Assembly (NCBI GenBank): GCA_903885855.1
Contig: CAISKG010000152.1
Location: 1-5,200, forward strand
Direction: 5' to 3'
Length of the DNA: 5,200 bases
Source: an uncultured Planctomycetaceae bacterium
GTDB taxonomy: Bacteria > Planctomycetota > Planctomycetia > Pirellulales > UBA1268
Below are positions 1-5,200 of the stretch, piece after piece. A program made the translations under genes and the position numbers. The notes beneath the pieces are model-generated. The model searched no databases, was not told the origin of the DNA, and was given only the letters and a program-made list of their open reading frames with translations. Within the stretch, counting starts at the first letter, position 1; each line of letters begins with the position of its first letter.

Positions 1-3000
1 CCGCCGGCGGCGGAGGGACGGGAGCCTGCTGGCGCCGCGCCTGCTCCTGCCACTGCTGCAGCGCCGCGGCGAGCGTGGGGAAGGCTTCGCTGGTGATCTC
101 CGGGGCGGCGAGCGACCCGTCGACGTGGATGAGGAGGAAATTGCCGCTGGCCCCGCCGAGCACCGACTTCATCGCCGGCAACTGCGATTCCGAGTCGCCC
201 ATGATCGACCGGAAGGTGAGGTGGAGCGACGTGTCGGGCTCGATCTCCCCGCTGCCGACGAGGCTGATCGCGTCGCCGGAGAGCTCGATGTTGTCGAGGT
301 AGGCACGCGGCCCCTCGATGCGGAAGTCGATCACGGAGGATCCGAAGGCGCGCAGGTCGGGCGCCTTGACGCGCAGCACCTTGAGCATCGCCAGGACGAC
401 CGGCAGCTCGTAGATGTCGGCGTCGCGCAGCCGCACCTGCCCGCGGCCGATCAGGCCCTGGGTTCCCGTGCGGGTGCCGGCCAGCTCCAATCCGCCGAAC
501 ACGCGCCCCTGGAAGGGCTTCGAGCCGGGCAGACCATGGCCGGAATCGGTGGTGATGCGCTCGAGATCCGCGTCGACCAGCGACGCGGCCAGCGCGAAGC
601 CGCCCCCGGCCCCGCCGGCGGAGCCGTCGAGCGCCAGCGTCCCGCCGGCCAGGCGCGCCGTCAGGTGGCGCGGCTCGCCGCCGTCCGGGCGCGCGGCGGC
701 GGCGCCGAAGCGCACCCCCGACGGATCCATGGCCAGGGGCCCCTCCGCCCGCGTCACCTGGATCCCGCGCACCAGCGCGCTTGCGATCGCCAACTCGCCG
801 TCGCAGTGCCAGGCCTTGCCGTCGCTCTGGCCGCGGAGGCGGACGCCGCCGTGGACGTGCTCGAGCGTCGTCCCCAGGTCGAGCGTGGCCTGCTCGAGAT
901 CGAGGGTCGTGTCCCACGAGGCGACGGCGGGCGCGCCGGCCCGGGAGGCGTGGACGTCGAGCGTGCCGTCCACCGATACCGTGCCGCGCGGCCGGACGGC
1001 CGCCACCGCGCGCCGCAGCGGCTCGGGCAACGCATCCACGACCGCGTCCTGCTCGGCCTGGAAGCGGTCGATCGCGAGACGCTCGAAGGCCACGTGCCAG
1101 CCTCCCTCGGGGAGGAAGCGGCACAATCCCTCGGCGCCCACGGTGGTGCGCCCGTGGCGGCCGCGCACGCCGCTGAAGCGCAGCAGGCCGTCCTTCCACT
1201 CCATCGCCCCCTGCAACCGCTCCAGCCGCAGCGGAAACCAGCGCGGCTCGATCGACACGCTCTCGCCCAGCGGCGTGGCCCGGATCTCCACCGACGTGGC
1301 CCGCGCCTTGACGGCGTGCCTGACGGTGGCGCGGAAGTCGACGCTCCCCCGTGGGTCGAGGTCGCTCCACACGCGCCGCGCCGCGGCCGGCAGCGCGTCG
1401 CGCAGCTCCGGCTCGAGGACCACGCCCGCCCCGGCCAGCTCGAGCGTGAGCTCGCCGTCGTCCTTGCCGCGCGGCACCAGTCCGCCGGTGCAGCGCACCG
1501 TGCCGGTGTCGTTGGTGCCGACGATCTCGCGGATCGTCCACACGCCGTCCTTCATGCGAAGGCTGCCGCGGACGCGCGCGAGCGGATAGGGGAAGCCGGC
1601 GTAGTTCATCGAGCAGTCGACCAGTCCGATGGCCAGCGAGTTGGAGGAGCCGGTGGCATGCCGCGGATCGCGCTCGTGCCGGTAGACGAAATCGAAGACC
1701 CCACCGGCGCGGAGCGAGCGGACGATCGTCTGCGTCCGGGCCGGCATCGCCGCGAGCAGGGCGTCGTCGACGCGCATCGATTCGCCGCGCACCTCGAGCG
1801 CGCCGGTGGTGGCGCCGGCGGCCGAGCGGAAGGTGCCCTCGATGTGCACCGGCCGCCCCCCGGCCTGGCCGGTGAGGTGGACGGCCAGCGCCCCGCCGTC
1901 GAGGACCACGGTGCCCACGGTGCGGTCGACGCGATAGGGGAAGCGGTGGTGGGTGAGGGAGGCGTTACGGCAGCGCACGGAGACCTTGGGATCGACGGTC
2001 CCGGCCCGGCGCGTGAGCTGCGCGCGGAGGTCGATCTCGCCGGCCGGCTGGAGCCGGCTCCACTGCACCCGCCAGGCGTCGGGGAGGAGCCCCTCCCAGC
2101 GCCGGTCGACGAGGAGCCGCTCCGCCTCGGCGACCACGTCGAAATCGGCGTCGGCCGACCACCCGGAGAGCGTGCCGCTGCCGCGGACGATCGACGAGCC
2201 GGTGAGAGCCTCGAAGCGGTCGCAGCGCAGGCCGGCCCGGTCGGCGACGACGGCGGCCGACACGTCGCGCAGCGGAAACGGGAGCGAGGCGTGCTCGAGA
2301 CGGCCCCCCTCCACCCGCGCCGCGACGCTGCCGCGCGTGGCGGCGAGGTCGGCGAGGCTCCCGGTGGCGCGCCAGCCGAGCGCCACCCGGGCACGGATCC
2401 CGCCGCCCCAGCGGCGGATCCACGCCGACACCTCGCCCCCGGAGACCCCCTCGGCCTCCGCGGCCACGATCCCGAGCAGGCGCGGCGAGATCTCCGCCTC
2501 CTCGAGCGAGCCGGCGAGATCGAAGGCCCCGGTGGCGGGGGCCAGGCTCCCCTGCACGCTCGCCCGGCCGAACAGATCCCCCTCCGCGGCGCCGCGCAGC
2601 ACGACGCCGCCGTCGGCCTGCGGCGTGATCTCGGCCTGCAGGCGGCGCAGCGTCGTGCGCGCCTGGCGGTGGAGATCGTCGACGAGGAGCGTGCCCTCCT
2701 CGATCGACAGCGGCGGCAGCGCCGTGCCGCCCGGAGCACGGAGCAGACGGCGCAGGTTCCACTCGCCCTGGGCGCGGCGCACCGCGTGCACGACCGGACG
2801 GCGCACACGCACCCCTTCGATCACCGGCGCTCCGCCGGCGAGATCGGCCACGGTCGTGCCGCAGGCGATCCGCACCTCGTCGACCCACAGCACCTGCCGC
2901 CACTGCTGCGGCATGCGCGGATCGGAGAGCGACACCCCGCGGAGGACGATGCCCTCCCCCTGCACGACGCTGGCGCCCTGGACCTCGGCGACGAGGTCGG

Positions 3001-3151
3001 GATAGTCGGCCTGGAGGCGCGCCTCGACCCGGGCGCGGATCTCCTCGCCGATGCGGTTGGCGCCGATGGCGACGGCGGCCACCACCGCCGCGACCGTGAC
3101 GGGCACGGCCCAGCGCACGACCGTCCAGAGCGTGTCGGCGAGGGAGTTCAC
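1..3151 (-). CDS. AsmA/TamB/YhdP-like repeat protein, membrane-anchored, C-terminus cut by window edge
   Basis: The frame runs 1050 codons from GTG at 3151 to the window edge without a stop. An in-frame TGA lies at 3220-3218 with no ATG, GTG or TTG between it and 3151, so this GTG is the most upstream start. No clear Shine-Dalgarno precedes it. Residues 11-31 form one hydrophobic helix after Arg13/Trp14, a likely inner-membrane anchor with the rest in the periplasm. Residues 66-160 look like an AsmA/DUF748 N-terminal module: a 'GVSLSDP' strand, then 'RRPVVHAVRRAQGEWNLRRL' (117-136), matching the family's 'P.v...r...G.WNl..Ll' pattern, then 'LSIEEGTLLVDD'. Five related beta-rich modules begin near residues 292, 404, 520, 639 and 759. 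Residues 915-985 (ELPVVLAMLKVL, then SVIDFRIEG, then LVGSGEIEPDTSLHLTF) resemble the AsmA-like C-terminal region. The visible end is Gln/Pro-rich. Known relatives (E. coli TamB, YhdP, YdbH) move phospholipid between the two membranes; that role here is inference. The length is close to YhdP and TamB. Codon use is uniform and matches the neighbouring gene. Confidence 0.88.
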   Translation of the reverse strand, partial: MNSLADTLWTVVRWAVPVTVAAVVAAVAIGANRIGEEIRARVEARLQADYPDLVAEVQGASVVQGEGIVLRGVSLSDPRMPQQWRQVLWVDEVRIACGTTVADLAGGAPVIEGVRVRRPVVHAVRRAQGEWNLRRLLRAPGGTALPPLSIEEGTLLVDDLHRQARTTLRRLQAEITPQADGGVVLRGAAEGDLFGRASVQGSLAPATGAFDLAGSLEEAEISPRLLGIVAAEAEGVSGGEVSAWIRRWGGGIRARVALGWRATGSLADLAATRGSVAARVEGGRLEHASLPFPLRDVSAAVVADRAGLRCDRFEALTGSSIVRGSGTLSGWSADADFDVVAEAERLLVDRRWEGLLPDAWRVQWSRLQPAGEIDLRAQLTRRAGTVDPKVSVRCRNASLTHHRFPYRVDRTVGTVVLDGGALAVHLTGQAGGRPVHIEGTFRSAAGATTGALEVRGESMRVDDALLAAMPARTQTIVRSLRAGGVFDFVYRHERDPRHATGSSNSLAIGLVDCSMNYAGFPYPLARVRGSLRMKDGVWTIREIVGTNDTGTVRCTGGLVPRGKDDGELTLELAGAGVVLEPELRDALPAAARRVWSDLDPRGSVDFRATVRHAVKARATSVEIRATPLGESVSIEPRWFPLRLERLQGAMEWKDGLLRFSGVRGRHGRTTVGAEGLCRFLPEGGWHVAFERLAIDRFQAEQDAVVDALPEPLRRAVAAVRPRGTVSVDGTLDVHASRAGAPAVASWDTTLDLEQATLDLGTTLEHVHGGVRLRGQSDGKAWHCDGELAIASALVRGIQVTRAEGPLAMDPSGVRFGAAAARPDGGEPRHLTARLAGGTLALDGSAGGAGGGFALAASLVDADLERITTDSGHGLPGSKPFQGRVFGGLELAGTRTGTQGLIGRGQVRLRDADIYELPVVLAMLKVLRVKAPDLRAFGSSVIDFRIEGPRAYLDNIELSGDAISLVGSGEIEPDTSLHLTFRSIMGDSESQLPAMKSVLGGASGNFLLIHVDGSLAAPEITSEAFPTLAAALQQWQEQARRQQAPVPPPPA
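752..2278 (-). repeat. Five tandem protein-level modules of about 112-120 residues within the AsmA-like protein
   Basis: This repeat is visible in the translation, not in the DNA. Units start at Phe292 (FPLRDVSAAVV), Phe404 (FPYRVDRTVGTVVLDGGAL), Phe520 (FPYPLARVRGSLRMKDGVW), Phe639 (FPLRLERLQGAMEWKDGLL) and Leu759 (LGTTLEHVHGGVRLRG). The spacings are 112, 116, 119 and 120 residues. Each unit reads as 'FP-aromatic/Leu-x-hydrophobic', a Gly, a short strand, an Asp/Gly turn, another strand, then a 'G..g...v...G' stretch. A short beta strand such as VSVRCRNASL or LAIGLVDCSM precedes each. The pattern fits the repeating beta-groove fold of AsmA/TamB-type lipid-transfer proteins, in which stacked units build a long hydrophobic trough. 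The fifth unit has lost the FP motif and is the least certain. Confidence 0.65.
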
Positions 3152-3191
3152 GAAGGGGGGATTCGCGGGTCCGGCGGGAGCGGGGGGCGGG

Positions 3192-3221
3192 AGGGTACGC
3201 GCCGCCGAAAGCCGGGGTCAA
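3192..3221 (-). promoter_or_regulatory. Possible sigma70-type promoter for the AsmA-like gene
   Basis: Read on the minus strand, TTGACC (3221-3216, 5 of 6 to the -35 consensus) is followed after 18 bases by TACCCT (3197-3192, only 3 of 6 to the -10 consensus). Transcription would start near 3185 and leave a leader of about 34 bases before GTG 3151. The -35 is good and the -10 poor, so this is only a candidate. Confidence 0.25.
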
Positions 3222-3250
3222 CGCCCCTCCGTGGCCGCCCCCTGGCGCGC

Positions 3251-3270
3251 CCGCGGGGCTCCGCCCGCGG
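3251..3270. other. GC-rich hairpin in the divergent intergenic region
   Basis: CCGCGGG (3251-3257) and CCCGCGG (3264-3270) are perfect inverted copies, giving a 7-bp all-GC stem with a 6-base loop. The hairpin sits between the two candidate promoters and upstream of both genes, so neither predicted transcript would include it. No T-run follows on either strand, so it is not a classic terminator. It could be an operator-like palindrome, a barrier between divergent promoters, or chance in GC-rich DNA. Confidence 0.35.
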
Positions 3271-3326
3271 TCGATCCCGCAGGCGGCGGCGGTGGGGCGA
3301 CTCGGATTCCGCAGGCCCCGCCCCCT

Positions 3327-3335
3327 TGCTATAGT
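3327..3335 (+). promoter_or_regulatory. Extended -10 promoter candidate for the MFS transporter
   Basis: TGCTATAGT combines a TGn extension with TATAGT, which matches 5 of 6 bases of the sigma70 -10 consensus. This short AT-rich patch stands out in an otherwise GC-dominated intergenic region. The -35 position (TTCCGC at 3307-3312, 17-base spacer) is weak, as expected for extended -10 promoters. A start near 3342 would give a leader of about 65 bases to ATG 3409. It lies 74 bases upstream of the ATG, in the right orientation. Confidence 0.5.
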
Positions 3336-3408
3336 GCCGATCCTGCCAGGCCGGTCCCGGGGGGGATCCGACCCGGCGCTTCCCATTTCCCCACGCGAGC
3401 GACACCGC

Positions 3409-5115
3409 ATGAACGCGCCCGACCACGCCTCCGGATCCCACGACCACGGCACCCCGGCGGGCGTCAACGCCCAGCGGCTCCTCTGGGCGGGCTTCATGGC
3501 GATCGCCGCCGCGGGCGTCGGGTTCTCGATCCGCGCGGGGATCCTCAACCAGTGGGCCGAGCAGTACGGCTTCACACAGACCGAACTGGGCGCGATCACC
3601 GGCGGCGGCCTCACCGGCTTCGGGATCATCATCCTCCTCTCGAGCCTGATCGCCGACCGGATCGGCTTCGGTCCGCTGATGTTCGGCGCCTTCGCCACGC
3701 ATCTGGTGTCGGCCGTCCTCACCCTCGCCACCGGTGCCGCCTACGCCGCGGGCGGCAAGGACCTGGCGTTCCAGTGCCTGTTCTGGGGGATGTTCCTGTT
3801 CGCGATCGGCAACGGCATCGCCGAAGCGGTGGTCAACCCGCTCGTGGCCACGCTCTTCCCCAAGGACAAGACCCACTACCTCAACATCCTCCACGCCGGC
3901 TGGCCGGCCGGCCTGATCGCCGGCGGCCTGGCGAGCTACTTCATGACCGGCGGCGAGGGGGAGAAATCGGTCGCCTGGCAGACGCAGATCTCGCTGTTCC
4001 TCGTGCCGGTGGCGATCTACGGGCTGATGCTCCTCGGGCAGCGCTTCCCCCGGAGCGAGGCGAGCACCTCGGGCGTCTCCTACCGCGACATGCTCGGCGA
4101 GCTGGGCCTGCTCGGGGCCGCGGTGATCTGTGCCCTGCTGGCGCTCTTCTTCAAGAACGACCTCCAGCTGCCCCTGTGGATGGCCGTCGCCGCCGGCGCG
4201 GCGCTGCTGGTGGGCTTCGGCGCCGCGACCGGCTTCCGGATCGGCTACCCGATGCTCGCCTTCCTGCTCGTGATCCACGCGCTGGTCGGCTACGTCGAGC
4301 TCGGTACCGACTCCTGGATCGGCAAGATCACGGGCAACATCATGGCCAGCAAGGCCAACGGTCTGCTGCTGTTCGTCTACACCTCGGCGCTGATGTTCGT
4401 GCTGCGGTTCTTCGCCGGCCCGATCGTGGAGCGGATTTCGCCGCTGGGATTGCTCGCCGTCTCGGCCCTCCTCGGGGCGATCGGCCTCACGCTCCTCGGC
4501 TCCGCCCAGGGGGCGGTCATGTGCATCGTCGCCGCCACCGTGTACGGCATCGGCAAGACCTTCCTCTGGCCGACCATGCTCGCGGTGGTGAGCGAGCAAT
4601 TCCCCAAGGGGGGGGCGATCACGATCGGCGCCACCGGCGCCGCGGGCATGCTTTCCGCCGGCCTCCTCGGCGGCCCGGGCATCGGCTTCTTCCAGGACCA
4701 GGCCGCGTCGCGCAACCTCAACGAGGCCGACAAGGCCGTCTACGAGCGCTACAAGGCGGACAAGGAGGGGCAGTTCCTCTGGCTCCGCTCGACGGGGCTC
4801 GACGGCCAGAAGGTGGGCGTGCTCGAGGACGGCGGGAAGGAGGCCACGCGGGCCCTCGAGATCCTCTCCAACGACAACGGCACCAAGCCCAAGCAGCTCG
4901 CCGACCAGAAGGCCCTCGTCGAATGGTGGAACACGAGCGCCGCCCCCACGGCCGCGGCCGACAAGAAGCTCGTCGAGGCGGCGGGATTGTTCGGCGGCCG
5001 CGAGGCGCTGAAGCTGACCGCGCTGGTGCCGGCGACGATGTTCCTCTGCTATCTCGCGCTCGTGGGCTGGTTCAAGTCGCGCGGCGGCTACCAGGCCAAG
5101 GGCGTGCACCACTGA
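3409..5115 (+). CDS. Major facilitator superfamily transporter (14 predicted membrane segments, periplasmic insert)
   Basis: This is a complete 568-residue integral inner-membrane permease. The N-terminus is His-rich and soluble (His6, 11, 13). Predicted helices are about 22-44, 60-80, 88-112, 121-146, 160-180 and 194-211, then two extra ones at 231-248 and 255-274, then 281-297, 317-338, 345-364, 368-388, 403-427 and 537-555. The loop after helix 2 carries MFS motif A (LIADRIGFGP, 80-89; Asp83, Arg84, Gly86). Buried polar candidates for substrate or proton coupling are Glu139 and Asn143 (GIAEAVVNP), His162 (LHAGWPAG), and Glu297/Asp301 (ELGTDSWI). The GN.....NP stretch recalls sugar:H+ symporters of the FHS (fucose-galactose-glucose) group, but the substrate cannot be read from the sequence. 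Residues 431-535 form a charged soluble insert before the last helix, placed in the periplasm if the N-terminus is cytoplasmic. ATG 3409 is preferred over an in-frame GTG at 3292, which would add an Arg-rich 39-residue leader and lie upstream of the promoter candidate. No strong Shine-Dalgarno is visible. It is probably monocistronic. Confidence 0.9.
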   Translation: MNAPDHASGSHDHGTPAGVNAQRLLWAGFMAIAAAGVGFSIRAGILNQWAEQYGFTQTELGAITGGGLTGFGIIILLSSLIADRIGFGPLMFGAFATHLVSAVLTLATGAAYAAGGKDLAFQCLFWGMFLFAIGNGIAEAVVNPLVATLFPKDKTHYLNILHAGWPAGLIAGGLASYFMTGGEGEKSVAWQTQISLFLVPVAIYGLMLLGQRFPRSEASTSGVSYRDMLGELGLLGAAVICALLALFFKNDLQLPLWMAVAAGAALLVGFGAATGFRIGYPMLAFLLVIHALVGYVELGTDSWIGKITGNIMASKANGLLLFVYTSALMFVLRFFAGPIVERISPLGLLAVSALLGAIGLTLLGSAQGAVMCIVAATVYGIGKTFLWPTMLAVVSEQFPKGGAITIGATGAAGMLSAGLLGGPGIGFFQDQAASRNLNEADKAVYERYKADKEGQFLWLRSTGLDGQKVGVLEDGGKEATRALEILSNDNGTKPKQLADQKALVEWWNTSAAPTAAADKKLVEAAGLFGGREALKLTALVPATMFLCYLALVGWFKSRGGYQAKGVHH

Positions 5116-5185
5116 CGCCCCGGCGTCGCCCCGCCTGACGCCGCACGTCGCGCCCGGGAGGGCGGCGGCCCGCGGCGGGCGTCAG
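5112..5185. terminator. Inverted repeats after the transporter stop; possible (bidirectional) termination structure
   Basis: CTGACGCCC (5112-5120, overlapping the TGA stop) is perfectly complementary to GGGCGTCAG (5177-5185). Inside lies a second stem, CGGCGTC (5121-5127) with GACGCCG (5137-5143), 7 bp with a 9-base loop. CTGACGCC recurs at 5135-5142, so two copies compete for one partner. There is no U-tract, so this is not a canonical intrinsic terminator. Its place between a plus-strand stop and a possible minus-strand stop suits transcript-end folding for both directions. Confidence 0.35.
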
Positions 5186-5200
5186 CCGGCGACGATCGCG
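5182..5200 (-). CDS. Possible C-terminal end of a convergent gene (five codons)
   Basis: Read on the minus strand, the window edge gives GCG ATC GTC GCC GGC TGA, that is ...A-I-V-A-G-stop. The codons are of the C/G-ending type used by both genes here, and the stop would lie 66 bases from the transporter's stop in a convergent arrangement. Five codons cannot prove a gene or suggest a function; a chance stop is quite possible. Confidence 0.2.

Noticed and set aside
125..3334. Plus-strand open frame of 1069 codons opposite the AsmA-like gene
   Set aside because: Its product is dominated by Arg, Ala, Gly, His and Asp, with no membrane segment, recognisable domain or hydrophobic core. Such frames arise opposite GC-rich genes whose third positions are G or C. 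The minus-strand product carries clear AsmA-family motifs.
3359..3365. Run of seven G in the transporter leader as a possible phase-variable tract
   Set aside because: The run is short and ordinary for DNA this rich in GC. It lies in the untranslated leader, not in coding sequence or a promoter spacer, and nothing else suggests phase variation.
3292..3408. GTG at 3292 as an upstream start for the transporter
   Set aside because: It would add 39 Arg/Pro-rich residues unlike a transporter N-terminus, and the best promoter candidate (3327-3335) would lie inside the added coding sequence. ATG 3409 fits better.
1965..3731. Minus-strand open frame of 588 codons spanning the intergenic region
   Set aside because: It crosses the promoter region, overlaps both real genes in other frames, and its product is largely Arg/Gly/Ala/Pro-rich sequence typical of an out-of-frame reading.
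3148..5112. Long minus-strand open frame antisense to the transporter
   Set aside because: The product is Glu/Arg/Gly/His-rich, low in hydrophobic residues and without motifs. It mirrors the transporter's codon bias and is a shadow.
1..5200. A novel defence, mobile or multi-gene system
   Set aside because: There are only two full-scale genes, divergently oriented and of housekeeping-type families. I see no nucleases, toxins, transposases, CRISPR-like repeats or compositional breaks.

Overview
The window is very GC-rich (roughly 70% by eye, with codon third positions almost all G or C). It looks like bacterial chromosome from a Gram-negative-type organism. The protein style fits Planctomycetes or a relative: a very large AsmA-like protein, and an MFS permease of about 570 residues with a 'GGYQ'-type C-terminus. 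This placement is inference from general familiarity, not a database match.

Layout: two genes diverge from a 257-base intergenic region (3152-3408). On the minus strand, 3151 down to the window's left edge is one uninterrupted reading frame of 1050 codons. It has a GTG start and continues beyond position 1. It encodes an AsmA/TamB/YhdP-type protein: one N-terminal membrane anchor, an AsmA-style N-terminal module, at least five repeats of a module of about 112-120 residues, and an AsmA-like C-terminal segment. On the plus strand, 3409-5115 encodes a complete 568-residue major facilitator superfamily transporter. I read 14 membrane segments in it (6+2+6), with a soluble insert of about 105 residues before the last one. 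After its stop come inverted repeats, and at the right edge there may be the last five codons of a convergent minus-strand gene.

The intergenic region holds a good extended -10 promoter candidate for the transporter, a weaker candidate for the AsmA-like gene, and a GC-rich hairpin between them. The two genes face apart and share no evident pathway. One is probably an envelope lipid-transfer or assembly protein and the other a solute:cation symporter, so I do not claim a joint system. I see no RNA genes, insertion sequences, CRISPR arrays or phage genes. The most notable point is the regular repeat architecture of the AsmA-like protein, whose true frame is easily missed because a 1069-codon antisense frame overlaps it.
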